Assembly: GCA_013397695.1 (NCBI GenBank)
Contig: VYZI01000003.1
Coordinates: 8,410,730 to 8,474,729 of the forward strand
DNA: 64,000 nt
Source of the DNA: Centropus unirufus
Taxonomy: Eukaryota; Chordata; Aves; Cuculiformes; Centropidae
Direction of reading: 5' to 3'
The notes beneath the pieces are model-generated. The model ran no database searches, was not told the DNA's origin, and saw only the letters and a list, made by a program, of their open reading frames with translations. Each line of letters begins with the position of its first letter. Position 1 is the stretch's first letter. A program made the position numbers and the translations under genes. Below are positions 11,101-24,042 of the stretch, in pieces.

Positions 11101-13680
11101 TGGAGAAATGATAATTTATAAAAATATTCCAGACTACATCTTCTTTAATCAATTCTGCAAGCAGGTATGGAGACTAATGAATGCTACATTAATTAGCAGA
11201 GACTGCCTCCTTCCTGGATGCCTCTGCCATGGCTCCAGGACTCCGCAGCAGTAATGGAAGATATATTCATTAAGAGGAAGCTAGAAAATCTCTGTTCCCT
11301 CTCTCCTGGTGATTGAAGAGTGGCCCCGGCTAAACTCTGTCTGATGATGCTGACAGATAATTAACAGGCTAATTCCAGCACTCTTCTCTTTGAGATCTAC
11401 ACTGCTCATCACAGCACAGAACATTTTTCATACTGCAGCTCCTCAAAGGGCTTTGCTTGACCTGCTAGCACAGGAGGATACCACACCAGCAATTCCTCCC
11501 CCTTTTGCTGTGCTGGTGGCTGATGCTCTTTTTGTCAGCACCTGGCTCTTGTCAGGGACCAAGGTGGAAAGCAGCAGGTCCACTGCTGGCTCAGAAGCTG
11601 GAGTGGAGGCTGGCAGAGGAGAAGGAAATTATCTCCTATTTCCAAGTCCAGTCCCAGCCTGCATTTTCCCTTGCCATTCAGGCACTGAAAACATGGCAGA
11701 CTGGCAGGAGGTATCTGCAATAAGACTCGTTCTCCGAATATCTATTGAGAATGACATTTATAGACATTTAGCATCTATTAGTATGCAAAACTGAGAGTCA
11801 CTGGAGACTGGGAAATACTGTAGTATTTAATATATTAAAAATGTAGACCAAGAATGCTTCATATGTCTACACTGCTAGGATGGCTTAACAGTATAGTTAT
11901 ATCCCTCTTACCTTCCTCCAGTGGCTTTCTTTTACCCTAGTTCTTTTTTTATTCTAATTCTTATCCAGAAGCATCTCTTTGTGCCCTCTGTGTGCCCTTG
12001 GTCTTGAACCTGGGCCCCTGGCCACCCTGGAGTACCACACCACAGAGTCCTTCCTTCATCTACTTTTGATTCCTGCCATCTAAGTGGCTATAGATGGTCC
12101 AGTTGCCCCATTTGGAAGCCCTGCCTCTCAAATCATCTTTGATCAAAGGGCTTGCAGTAACAAGCAATGGTTACAGCTGCAAGCCGCCACTGGACAAAGG
12201 GACAGATTTTAGGCAAAAGGAAATCCAGATAGGTTTGTCATTCTCAGAGGATGCTGGTCCAAGCTGTTCAGCTCTGCATGGCAATTTGCGTGGCAGATTT
12301 CAGCAAAGCATTAGCAAAAGAACCAAATACAAAAGCAACTCCAAAGGCTGTTAGCATGCGCGGGAGACAAGGATTCATATTTTTATTTACTTAATTGTTA
12401 AGGATGTTTCTTTTTCCTGACAGAGAAGTGATAGTTAATCCAATCCAGAACAAGCACACGATTCTGATACACTGACAAAGTATTGATCAGTCCATATGAC
12501 TGTACAGCAAATAAACATTGGCTATGTTTAGCACATGTGCTGAACTTTTAATTAGCCATTACAATAAAACCTCACAGAAACACTAAACAAAGGACTTTTT
12601 AAAAGCCTGCGGCCTTTTGACACCACTATTTTGTTCTTGGGCCTTGAGCTGTGAATAGTTCACCCAAAAAGAGCACCTCTGCCTTTGACTGACAGCTCTC
12701 AAGAGCTGGTACCCACAGTGTAGTTGGATACACACAGCTTGTGCAGAAGTCCTATCCTGTAGCTGCTTCAAAGTCTATTGTGGAGCCTTGGAGCATGACT
12801 GCAGTGAGTACCATAAAGTCAATATATTAAGCAAACAGTAATAATAAAACCTCTGCTCAGTTCAGATATTTCTCCTCAATATCTTTATTTCTTCTCTTTC
12901 AATATCTTTATTTGGGAATGGATTGCATGTCTCAGACTGTTTTGACTGATTCCTGATTCCTGCTCATGCAGATGTCCCTTCAGCATGCTATGACAACAAA
13001 GAGGGCTCGCTCATGTCTCCAGGAGCATGGGTGGATCTTGATGCAGCAGGGCCAGGTCCTCCTGCTCTTGGAAGCTGGAGTAGTTATTTCTGGGGAGCAC
13101 TCATGGACTGAATGTGTAAAACATGACAGTATCGAGGACGGGTTTCAAAGGCAGGCACTGTGATTTTCTCACTGGTGACTGCCTACCAGGATAGACCTTC
13201 TAGAATGTGGGGCCAGAACATGTGCTCAAGAAATAGCAACTTATTATCTCATCCAGTTGTTGGAGTTTTAGACAAGAAAGGTTTTTCAGCCTGGAACGCG
13301 AAGCTTGGATGCTTAATAAGCATTTTCTTCTGTAACTTCTGTGATGGGGAGAGGGAAGAGGGAACAGACAAATCTTTTTTACTAATTCCATGGGCCTTGG
13401 TCAGGGACTTTTTGGTTTGCAAAACAAAGATGTGCTGGCAGTTAAAGAAGGAAAGTTTGAGAACAACTATGTTTGTACTCCAAATCCCAATGCAGCCCTC
13501 TAAATCTCCAGTTACTCTCAAACCCCTGTAGACTCTCAGGTCAAGAGCCAAAACATCTTTCTTTCCAAGAACCTCACGTTCCCCCAGATCACCTTCAGTT
13601 TTGGAGCTGAAATACTACAGATCAGCTTCGGTGTTTCCATTCCCATTCAGTAGTTTGAGAAGTAAGCTGGACTTAGGGAC
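8106..13680. other. intergenic, no gene recognised
   Basis: Open frames reach about 134 codons (11390-11794, plus strand) but none shows a domain or family I know. Local features are a 14-bp doublet GCACAGCTGTGGTT near 9044-9071, a T/G-rich patch at 9930-9990, a purine run at 10330-10342 and a doubled word TCAATATCTTTATTT near 12876 and 12899. The segment 11310-11365 contains TGACAGATAATTAA and could be regulatory. No mobile element is recognisable by eye. Confidence 0.6.
8457..8462 (+). terminator. candidate distal poly(A) signal AATAAA
   Basis: This canonical hexamer lies about 840 bp after the FER1L6 stop and would give a longer 3' UTR. The downstream GT-rich element is weak. It could equally be a chance occurrence. 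Confidence 0.25.
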
Positions 13681-13871
13681 AACAAAAAGCAGACCGAACA
13701 GACCTTGGGGCTGCTGCATGGGGTTGGACCATGAGCCACCGAACCCAGCTGTCCACCCGGCAGCAGCTGGCAGGGNAACAAAAAGCAGACCGAACAGACC
13801 TTGGGGCTGCTGCATGGGGTTGGACCATGAGCCACCGAACCCAGCTGTCCACCCGGCAGCAGCTGGCAGGG
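13681..13871. repeat. exact 95-bp direct duplication around a single N (assembly artefact)
   Basis: Positions 13681-13775 and 13777-13871 are identical over 95 bp and are separated only by one N at 13776. A perfect duplication abutting an ambiguity base is what results when two overlapping contig ends are placed end to end instead of merged. Open frames crossing this point are therefore unreliable. A true recent tandem duplication with one uncalled base is the alternative. Confidence 0.95.
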
Positions 13872-16800
13872 ACAGCAGCACAGTTGTGCGTAAAGCCATG
13901 TGAAGGGCGCAGGCCAGGCTAAGTTCTTGCATCAGTTCCTGGGGGCTTGTACTACAAACACACTCCAGTCTGTGAGACCTCGCTCTGCTTTATGCCCCCT
14001 TGCAAAAACTGTTCCTTACTACATCAGGAAAACTATTCCTCAGCAGGTGTTAGCTTCATCCATGGTATACAAGGAGAGAAGTTGCATCTGTAAATCACAT
14101 GCACCTGTAGTCACTGGGGATCTGAATGAAGTCCCTGTGGCACCTGTGTGTGTGCCAGACCCCAGACACGCCACCACTTATGCCCTTTTTAAGAAGAGAA
14201 AGAAAAGGTCTGACATCTGCCTGAAAGGTTGTTCCACCTAGTTAGTATTCAAATATGCTCATGTATTCATGGTAAGAAAATTACTGCATACAAGACTAAG
14301 CCCTGGTTGCTGCCATCACTGACATTTCAACAGCTTCAAAAAGGCAATGGGTTTGGCTGAATTTGCTCTCATTCATTTTACTCACCCTGCCAGAAAGTCC
14401 CTGGGAGTCACTGAGAGCACCCTGAGGACCTCCCAGACAGGCTGGGGGACTGACACCTGGGGAGAAAAATATTGATTCGCTATTTGAGTATGGTCTTGGA
14501 AAAAAAAGCCATAAAAATTAACATGCCCTGCTGATCATGCCTTGCTTTCTTAATTGATCCCATCCAACAAGGCTGAAGGACAAAGCGAGCACAGGATACA
14601 AATTCTACCCGCTACTTACTTTGGGGTCACTCCCTGCTTGCAGATAACTCCTCTGCACGCTTCAAGAGCACAAGACTTTCCCTGCATTCCCTGATCACAA
14701 GACAGCAAGGTTTCTAAATCAGCTTTCACTCACTGCTATAATTAAACATTGGTCACTGCCAAGTAATCTGGCAAACCCCCTCTTTCTTTTGCTCTGTGCC
14801 ACCTGTTCCACCAAATAATTCCCTCTTTGGAGGAAAGCAGCCTCCAGGGTTCTTCTCTCATTTTAAATACTGAGACAGCAAGCTCATCTTCCACCAGCAA
14901 GGAAAAGTAGACTCACAACCTGGTTTAACCAGGTTTATCATTGCCTTGTGGGGTGTGAAGTACCCACAGCATGTTATTTACTGAGCATGTATTATGGACT
15001 TTCTTCTGTTGCTGTCTCTAAATTAAAGAATAGAAACAGGTGGATCGCATCTCCGCAATCACTGGGAGACTGTGAAATATTCAGCCTGCATGTTAAAAAA
15101 AAAGGGAAAATCAGCTACAGAAGTGCATTTTACAAGGAAGTCTGGAAGCACAAACGAGAAGGAACCCAGCCCCTACAAATCCAAACCCACAGCAGGAGCA
15201 CAGAGCAGGAATCAGCTCCAAATTTCACTCCTGGTCCTGCTACCACCAGGTTTTGAAGCATCTTAAGCCTGGCAGGAGCAGACTTACCAGGCTGGACTGA
15301 GGTGCCTCATGGGATGTGTGACAGAGGGAAGGATCTGATTCTGCCGAGGCTTTATAGCATTGATCAGGACTGTGATAGCACTAGCCCAGTCCTGCACGAT
15401 GTAGTCTCATCTCAATGCTGCGGGCCCAAAGGCATTTCAGTACTTTTGCAGATCTTCATACAATTTTCTCATGGACTTCTGTCAATTCAAAGCCACTGGC
15501 AGTTTCTCTTGGAACCAAGTGAAATAAACAATGATTCCCTGCCTCAGAAAAAACCAGACAGTATTGTTTTAATGATACTTCAGAGAGGACAAGGCAAATT
15601 TGTCAGTAAAAAACGTTATTTTAACCTGGGGCAGCTTGCAAGTACTTCATATGTGAGAGCTCTTTGATTGCACTGCTTGTAATTACATTAACTCAGAGCT
15701 TTCACCGGGCTCGTGGCTTATGAATATGGATGATTGTGATTTCTTTTTTTCATCTACCAAAATGCCTTTCATCCCAGGGTCATAAGGTCTTTTACAAAGG
15801 ACTCCTTGTGACGTGGTTTAACTTGCTACTACATACCCCACGGAAAGGGAAGCAAACTGACCATGGCTCCAAACAGTTCCGAGCTGCCTACAGCCAGGTC
15901 TGGTGGTCAGAACCACTGTTAGAGCCGAGATCTTGGAACATTGGTACGCCAGAGCATTCGTGCTCAGCTAATTACCAAATAGACAACGGGGTTTGTGTGG
16001 TCAGCCATTCCCAGCACAGCTTCAACATTAATCTGAAATGACGCTCTACTGATGTTCAGCCCCTAGGGCAGCAAAACTTCACATGGGGAAGCAATTCTGC
16101 TCTCACTGAACACAATGGGAATTTCATTTCTGATGAGTGCAGGGCCTGAGATTGTTGGACTCCAAACAGCGAACAGATTGAAAGTAACTTTGCTGCTGAA
16201 GGCTTTGGGAAAAAAAACTCTGATGCCTCTCATCAAATGTATGTGCTTCCAATAGTTTTGTGTATCAGAGAAAACTGAACTGATAAAATACTCCATCCTA
16301 AAAAAGCTGTTAGTATCTTGAATATTTCACATTTTTAGACTTTTCTTGTGGAACACCCACAATGAGAATGGGGTAAAAAAAACCACAACAACCCTCTAAA
16401 AAAAGAAAAAACCCTCTCTAAACTCCTGAATTTTGATTTAGAGATCAATTTCTCTCACCCAGTATCACCAGGCGCAGCTTTAGAGCAGTGACTGGCCCAG
16501 GACAGGACTGACATCAGATGCCCCGTTTGCACTGCTATTGTGGTACAGAGCAGGAGCAGGACAGACAGCTGCTCTCACTCGCCTCACTGCAGCATCTGGT
16601 GTAAGGACCTCACCAGCCCATCCTCATCAGGGATGGTGCCGCTCTGAGCCTGGAGATGAGCTGTTGCTGCGAATAATGTTTTAAGGGACATAGAGAGGTG
16701 GGGCACGTGTGGTATAATAGATTTTCTAGGCCCTTTGGATGGCGAATAGCTTGGTGTTTTTTTTCAAAACAGAGCAGATGGCAAGATGGAGCAACCAGCA

Positions 16801-18781
16801 GTGGACAACTGCATCTGGTAAAACAGACAGACTGGACGATGGTCTAGCACTCGTATCAACTAAGTGACACCTGGGGCGACAGGAGTGCTTCACAGCCTGG
16901 TTTTGCTTCAGTTAAGGGCATAAACACCCCCAAAACCATGTACTGAGCGGCCTGCCTTGAAGGCATTGTTGCAAGCTGGGGCCACTCAGTTTGGGCTGCC
17001 AGCCTCCCATATTAACCTTATGTACACCAGGAGACTCACAGGTACCGGGATTCTGACTCATGGCAAAAATATTGGCACAAACACATAATCCATTAGTCAT
17101 AAACCACTGGCCCAGTCTGGGACTAGAGATTTGATCTAGACACCCTTAGGCATCCTCTCTGAGAGGATGCTTAGAAAGCAAGGGGGTCTATCTTGAACAT
17201 CACATCTCGACAAGAGAGAACCCCTCGGCCTCCTGTCAGAGTCTCACCTGTTTAATGTGACAGCACATGATGCCAAGAAGCATTCTTAGTGGTCAGTGGC
17301 TGCAGAAATGAACCCACCACACAGGGGGTTCGCAGGCATTTCAATACTGGAAAAAAGTGCTGCATGATGCTCATTCAGAGTGATGGTGAAATCTTCTGAA
17401 TTCTGATTGCTTTGCAGCAGGGACCCAGAGCAAGCTGTTTTAGTAGACCTATCAACCAAACTGTCATGGTTATGAGATGGTACTGGGTTAACAGGCAGGG
17501 AGGTCAGCAGAGCAAGGCTGGAAAAACATACCGCCTTCCTGTTTTGCTGATTTCAGCCCTTTTATTGTAAAAGCTGGGAAGGAGTAGATGGAAATTCTAA
17601 TTATATCACGTCTTAATAATAATAATTCTAATTCTAATTATATCATAATTTTGCCATCAGTGGCAAAAGAATGAGTAGCATTTCGGTACGTAAAATAAAT
17701 AATAATGGAGAATATGATCAAACGAACAAGGTGAAGAAGATTCTAGCATGTCATTTGTAATTTTATAACTGCATCTTACATTCTTACATTTTTGGGGGGA
17801 TGTCAATGTTTGCCCATAATCCGTACTGTGCTTTCACTTACATCTCTTACTGTTGAGGGAAGTGGTGCAGACTTGTGCCAGAAGTCTCTCGTCTCATCAT
17901 AACTCTGAAAGTTTATATGTTGTCTTGTCATGACCCAAAAGGTAAAGCTTAAGGTGACTGGTTTCATTAATGGAAAAAAATTGAGTCGCCTACCCAGAGT
18001 ACTACCATCTGTTCCTTTTTCCTAATTTCTAGTTTATAGAATAAGAAATTCATAGTTATATGCAGCTACATTTTTTAGTAAACCCTTTAGCAGAGAAGGC
18101 TGTTATGCCAGTGCAGTTACCAGGCTGCAGGGACCTCTAAATCTACCCAGCCTGATGAGGATGTTGGTGATGCAAATGTGTCACTCCCTACACTGCAGAA
18201 AAACCACGGCACTGAGCTCAGTGATTCTTGCATCCCAATGAAAATCACTATGAAAACGTTGCTTTAGAAAATAAAGAATAAAAAAATATTAATTCGAGAC
18301 AAAGTATATAAGTCTAGACACCATCTCTTTTTAGACCAACTAGCACAAAAAGGAAAAGTAGCCAAGTTCCTGGGTACACAAGAGATTCCTCAGTTCAGCA
18401 ATAGAAGCAGAAAGTGTCACAGGAATTTAACAGCAGGGAAATGTTATCACAGTTTGATGAACTATATATCAGATCATCTCTGAAAGAAACGGGATTGGTA
18501 CCTCTTAAATGGAAAGATATTAATAGGATGGAGAGGAAGGTGCTGAAGTAGATATCTCCTGAGAAAAGAGAAGGCAAGATACTGTAGAAAATGTGGAGCA
18601 CAGAGAAGTTATCAGGGAGAAGAAAATCATGTGCCAAAAAAGCAATATTGCTACAGAGCCACTGATTTTCAGTATTTAATAAGATATAAATCTTACTTCC
18701 CAGGCTCAGAATTGGTAGATGCTCTGTAGTTTCCTTAATTCGGTTTTTGAGAGAAAAACTAGGAGTTTTTATTTATATAAT

Positions 18782-18846
18782 ATATTACCTATTACCTATT
18801 AGCTATTATCTGTTACCTATTATCTTTTATCTATTACCTATCATAG
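18782..18846. repeat. imperfect TATTACC microsatellite
   Basis: Repeated words TATTACC, TATTAGC and TATTATC run in tandem for about 65 bp with small interruptions. In one frame the unit translates into a run of Tyr, Leu, Pro and Ile that mimics a membrane protein, but this is only the repeat. Confidence 0.85.
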
Positions 18847-19889
18847 TTATAATCTACATAGCAGCATACTTGAGCAGGAATATATGTGTGTGTGATTGCA
18901 GTATATTTTACTACTGTTTGAATATAATGTATATCCCAATAACATCCTATAGCACATCACATTGTCTTCAGAGAAGACTTGCATCCTCCCTGAAGAGCTG
19001 GAGAGGATGCAGCCAGGACAGTGATTTATGCTCAGTGCCCATGTGGGAACGGAGGAAGCTGCTTTAAATTGGGTGGAACTACATTAAAAATACATCAAGT
19101 CTATACGATTACACTCTACTTGCAAGACTAAGAACGTGTAAGGTTACTCCCAATGCCTGCCTGAGGTGGGCAGAGGGGACGAAGAGATTTCTAGGTGGCC
19201 AGTAATTTCAGAGAACATACTTGTTGCATGAAAATTCAATATTTGCAAACTAATTTTTTTTTGAGAGAGGTTGAAACTTGCCCGTGGGATATAGTTTTTT
19301 CAAGGAGAGGCATTGTCTATCTGCTGTACAGGAATGGATTGCTCTCGGGCACAGGAGCAATGGCTGAGTGAAGAAAGACCTCAATATCCTTCCTGCTCAC
19401 ATCTCTCACTGTGTTTGCATTTGACTCTATGTGCCCTCATTAAGCAGCTATTTGATGTGGGCCCTTTGAAGCATGCTTTAAGCTGTGATTAGCGTCTCTG
19501 TTCTTGGGACCTGTTATGATTACATTGAGGCTTTTCTTCTCCTTGTGTTTTCTGAGCTTTTATGCAGTGACAACCATAACCTGCATTTCGGCAGAAAGGA
19601 GCGCTTAGAACAAGAATAAGCAATAAAAAGCACAATTAACTTGCACTGAAAGATCAAGCATTACCTGGTTGAGGGAGACTTGAAGGAAACATGGTAGACA
19701 CTGAACTGCCCCTAATACAGCTGAAGTGCTGTAACTCTCCCCTGTGGTAAGACCATCCCATTCTTAGAGCTACTCAGAAGATGCTTCATTCCCTCCTCAC
19801 AGCTCTCCCATTTATTCTGCTCATTCACTGCGGTCAAGGTTAGGGTGGAAATCCAAGTTTAGAACAGGGTCGCATTCAACATGAAATTG

Positions 19890-20060
19890 TGGCTGATGCC
19901 TTATCTAATAAACAGCCGAATTAGAAGCTTTCTGAGAAAATTAATTACAACTCTTGGCGGGCTGCCATTATGGTACGTTTCCTTCCATAAACAAAAATAG
20001 CTACCAGCCTATTTGCATGCTAACAGACTCATTCATTGCCATCACCTAACTCTTGTCTGG
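19890..20060. promoter_or_regulatory. candidate conserved non-coding element
   Basis: The stretch clusters binding-site-like words: TTAATTA (19941-19947), an octamer ATTTGCAT (20011-20018), CCATTATGG and GGCGGGCTGCC. It has no repeat character or open frame. The look is that of vertebrate conserved enhancers, but conservation cannot be judged from one sequence. Confidence 0.25.
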
Positions 20061-20474
20061 GTCTCTAATGAAAGCAAGCCTGGGATAATCTTATTTTCAT
20101 GGTATTTAAACTATTTTCAGATTGGAAAGACCACTCTAAGAAGAGCCCTCTGAGAAACAGCACTCTCCTTTTTTTTCTTTTTCTTTTTCCCTTTTCCTTT
20201 CTTTGAATTTGCAAGAACATTCCTGTTAAACCATGTTTAACTTTCTCAGTCTGGTCTGAGACTCTTTCTTTTTTTTTAAAGAAAACCAGTTGAGAAGCCT
20301 TAGAGCATCTGTGGCAGAGTATACCCATCCATTCTGTTACTGGCTTACAGCAGGATGCCTCTTGTAAACAAATAAACCACAATCTGCATTAATGAATTCA
20401 TCACCTTTAAAATATCACCTTTAAAATCATCAACTCTGATGCTTTCATTTGACTTCCATCCATTTCCTGCTGTA

Positions 20475-20720
20475 CCAGGTTGAACAGTCCCAGCTCCAGA
20501 AAGCTATTCCAGCCCCTTAATCATCTTTATCACCCTTTGCTAGACTTGATTCAGTATGTCCATGTCTCTTTTGTACTGGGAGCCTGGCCCTGGGCCTTCA
20601 TTGGCATCCAGGTGTGTCTCATCTGTGTTAAACAGAGGGGAATGACCCCCTCCCTGCACCTGCTGGCAATGCTCCTCCTAATGCAGCCCAGGATGCCCTT
20701 GGCCTTCTCATTACTTGTAC
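20475..20720 (-). mobile_element. CR1 LINE ORF2 fragment
   Basis: On the minus strand it encodes a broken CR1 ORF2 stretch: KAKGILGCIRRSIASRCREG, followed out of frame by the TRETWTY-like and GLFNL regions typical of the C-terminal third. Both ends are truncated, and stops and frameshifts interrupt it. Confidence 0.85.
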
Positions 20721-23700
20721 TCAAAATTTCCATGCCCATCAGTAAAATCTGACATTGTATCAGGAAGATGTTAAAAATTTTGAAAGAGTGTTAGGGACTT
20801 GCAAATTGTGCCAACAGAGCCCTTCATAGCTATTTACATCAAGGAAAATGTTTTGTGCTCAGGTAGTGACCAAAGTAATGAAAACTCCTTCAGTTGCTTT
20901 CCCCACAACCCTCTGCACAATTAAGAAACACAATAAATATCTACTTCCCAGTGAGCCCTTTGTGAGAGGTGTGTGGGCAGGCATGGAGTGAACAGTTTGG
21001 TCAGCTCTAACCTCTACATTATTGATAGACCGCTCAGTCCCTGTGGAGTCATAAAGTTTAATAGGACCGTGGGTTGCCTACAGTGTATGTATAATACAAT
21101 AAATGCATCTTAAAACGTGTGATTCATTACAGTAGAAGGAAGGTCCCAGCCAAAAAAGACTCAAGAACTGAGGAGTAAAATGAATGAGAGCTCTGTATGG
21201 GCAGCACCACTGGGACCTGCCACATAGGATGAGTGATAGCGTGCCACCTGCAGAGCTGTAAAAGCAGTTCTTTACGTGATTTTCCCTGGTGCAAATTCCC
21301 AGACAGAAATCCCTTTCCAGCAGCTGAGGGACAGGTTCCAGCTCCAAGTACCCTTCTCTTCTCATCCGTTTTTGTCACATAACTCACTTGTCCAAGAGAA
21401 TGGAAAGTTTTATATAAAGCCATCTCCAAAAACAGTTGGCTCTTTCCTGCCTCAGAGCTTGCTTTCTGTGTTTTGATCCTGCTGAGATCACAGCCTCGGC
21501 CCAGCACAAGTAGCCCAGGAGCTATCTGTCTGCTCGCATGGGCTGCATTGCCTCGCCTCAGCTGTCGTTGGGGCACAACCCTATCTGAGACACCCATGAA
21601 GAAAAGAGGAACTATTTGACCAAGTGAAAATACTATTATCCTGCTATCACCATGGCATTTATCCATTAATATATTTTGGAGAATATATGAATTGTCTGTT
21701 TATTTTTCTTCAAATGGTGGTATCATCTTTGCATTTTCATAATGGTCCTGATACAGAGGTTTCTTGCACTCCTGCCTGAAATTCAGGGCAGTGATTTTCT
21801 TCAAGCAATCAGCAAGAAAGTCATTGCAGAGACATCAGAAATCAAGCATGCTCTTCCCATCTGCTGATTACTATTATTAAAGCTAACTAGCTGAGGAATT
21901 AAACTGTGCTGCAAATAGGTGTTTGATTGGAAAAAAAAATAAATTTCATCATGAAATGAGTCCAGAAGCTGGATACTGGTTGGCAGCAAGGGGAAGATCC
22001 TGTTCAGAAAGACTAACAGGATTAGAATGACCTTCTCCCGTTATAGTATCAGTGCAGGAACTTTGTACAGCACTACGGCAACAAAAGCAACGGATCTAGT
22101 GAGCCTGGCAGACTGAAATCAAATAGATGGAAAAGGCTTGTGCTTCATCTCAGTTTCCAGTTTCAAGGAGAGTGTCTAAAGTTAGCAGAGATGAAGGATG
22201 AAAATAGGTCCTATACCAGTTCTTGGAGAGGTAGTCACAGTTGCATCACTCTTTCATTTTGTTTACAGGGGAAAAAAGTTGCATATGGGACATTAAAGGC
22301 ATCTTGTGAGAATTCCACATGCTGTGAAAAGTAGCAACAGAAGGAACTTTTCCAACAGCTGATCAAATATCCCTTGTTTTAAGAGCCAGTAAGGGCTGAA
22401 CTCAATTCTCTGAATGCACAGTCTTTCTGTTTGATAACCACAAACGTGAATGTATCTATTGGGTATGTACAAATAGAGGGGTTTCATTTTTTTTAATTAG
22501 CTCTTTCAGTTTGGACTGGATAATCAAGAACAGCAAAGACTGTAGTTTTCACGAACCCAATCCTTCCAATCAAAGTCAGCAATGCAGAAAAAAGAAGTGG
22601 AGGAAACCAAAAGTGTCCTGCTTGGGCTGCAAGTTTTATTAAGCCACAGATCCAGGGAGATTTCCCAGACTGGGAAATGGAAATTTCTGCTCAAACAGTT
22701 ACTGAGCAAATAATTTACTGAGCAAAATTGTAAGTGATGGAAGACTTGCTTAAAAGGCAAATTGTAGTATTGGAAGGACCCTTCCTTCAGAGCAGGTGAT
22801 TAAGTCTTTCCTTACCTATTGACCTCACAGAAATTGTTTTCCGCTTTCCCATCTGTACCTGCTTCCGTGTTTCTTTGCTTACTTCCTATTCTGCCCATCA
22901 TGGAATGGAAATGGGAATTACTCCTTTCTCCCTCGCAAGGAACTGATGTGCATTTGAAGACCTTTTAATGTTTCTATGTCACTACTTCTGAATGGACACA
23001 AGTGCTCCAATTGACACCTCATCTATGCTGAAAGTGCAGCCGGGAAACCTCGGGGGCATTGTGGGTTAATTGCAAAAGTCATCTTAATAATTAGCTCGGT
23101 GTGAGCTGTATGTATTGCTTGAAGAATGCTGAGGGAATGAGGCTGGTCCAGTCATTTAATCTGTTGTCTATGTTTTGTAGGCACGTACCCTAACCAGCCC
23201 AGGAGAAGGAGGAAAAGGGTCAAAGAAAACTGATTATTTTCCCCATCATTAGTCTCAGTGTATTTATAAGGCTGTTCTTGAAATTTTTCAGATTAAAGGT
23301 GCTTGGAGGGCATACGAGCATAAGGTCAGATAGGCATAACACACAGAACTGTGGAAGATGACATACTGTATCAGGGCACTTCTAAATCTTTCTTACTCCA
23401 GCATATCATTATATGCAGAATTTGAGCAGAAGAGATAGCAAGGAAAAAACTCCTGTAAGGATTCCTAGAGAATATGGACACTTCCAAAACCATGTGGCTT
23501 ATTTGCATGTTATCTGAACTCTGTGTCTTATCTTGACTTCTTATCAGATTGCAATTGTTAAGTGAACTTTGTAGATCAGACTAAAAGCTACCACGTAGCA
23601 GCGTCCCCCAAAGACTGGCTCCAACACGAACTCAGCCTCCCACTTCAGTCAATAATGGATTACTTGTGACAGGCTAGGCAGAAGATTGATGATTGTTATA

Positions 23701-23820
23701 AATCATTTTATAATCCCTCTTCTGGTGCAATAAAAAGCAGTGATTCAGCTATTCAAAGAGCAGTGAATGAAAAGAAATAAAGGACTAAGTTAAGAGTTAA
23801 TCTAGATGAGAAAACGGTCT
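20721..23820. other. intergenic, no gene recognised
   Basis: The longest open frame is 179 codons on the minus strand (21127-21666). It has no recognisable domain, no coding-like neighbour and no promoter, so I treat it as chance. A possible regulatory patch lies at 23050-23130 (GGTTAATTGCAAAAG, TTAATAATTAGC). No mobile element is recognisable. Confidence 0.55.
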
Positions 23821-23877
23821 ATATTCCTTTTATAACGGAATATAAATATATTTATATTCTAAATGGAATACATTTAG
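23821..23877. repeat. cluster of three adjoining inverted repeats, AT-rich
   Basis: A 7-bp stem (23821-23827 with 23837-23843), a perfect 22-bp palindrome (23838-23859) and another 7-bp stem with a 5-bp loop (23859-23865 with 23871-23877) lie end to end. The central palindrome is made of TATAAATATATTTATA. Such sequence can extrude as a cruciform and is hard to sequence. Confidence 0.9.
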
Positions 23878-23982
23878 AATTCCACTCAGTTCTTTTTTTT
23901 CTGTAACATAACTCCATCCAAAGTAAATCATCTATAAAGACAGTAGAATTACACCAGTATTCCATTGTGTAAGGTTATACCT

Positions 23983-24042
23983 NNNNNNNNNNNNNNNNNN
24001 NNNNNNNNNNNNNNNNNNNNNNNNNNNNNNNNNNNNNNNNNN
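23983..24042. other. assembly gap (60 N)
   Basis: Sixty undetermined bases. The true size and content are unknown. The open frame that crosses it is meaningless. Confidence 0.99.

Larger units (their letters stand above)
13872..20474. other. intergenic, no gene recognised
   Basis: The segment contains only small chance open frames, up to about 120 codons. It includes A-rich runs (16375-16420), a doubled word ATTCTAATTATATCA near 17600-17650, the 7-bp microsatellite at 18782-18846, a pyrimidine-rich stretch at 20160-20215 and a candidate conserved element at 19890-20060. No mobile element is recognisable by eye. Confidence 0.6.

Noticed and set aside
13601..13932. Overlapping open frames with an internal repeated domain
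   Set aside because: The internal repeat is the 95-bp duplication around the single N, most likely an assembly error.
18747..19067. 106-codon frame with a Tyr/Leu/Ile-rich membrane-like region
   Set aside because: The hydrophobic region is the translation of the TATTACC microsatellite.
21127..21666. 179-codon open frame on the minus strand
   Set aside because: No known domain, no splice or promoter context, no coding-like neighbour, and overlapping frames on both strands. Chance is the simplest explanation.
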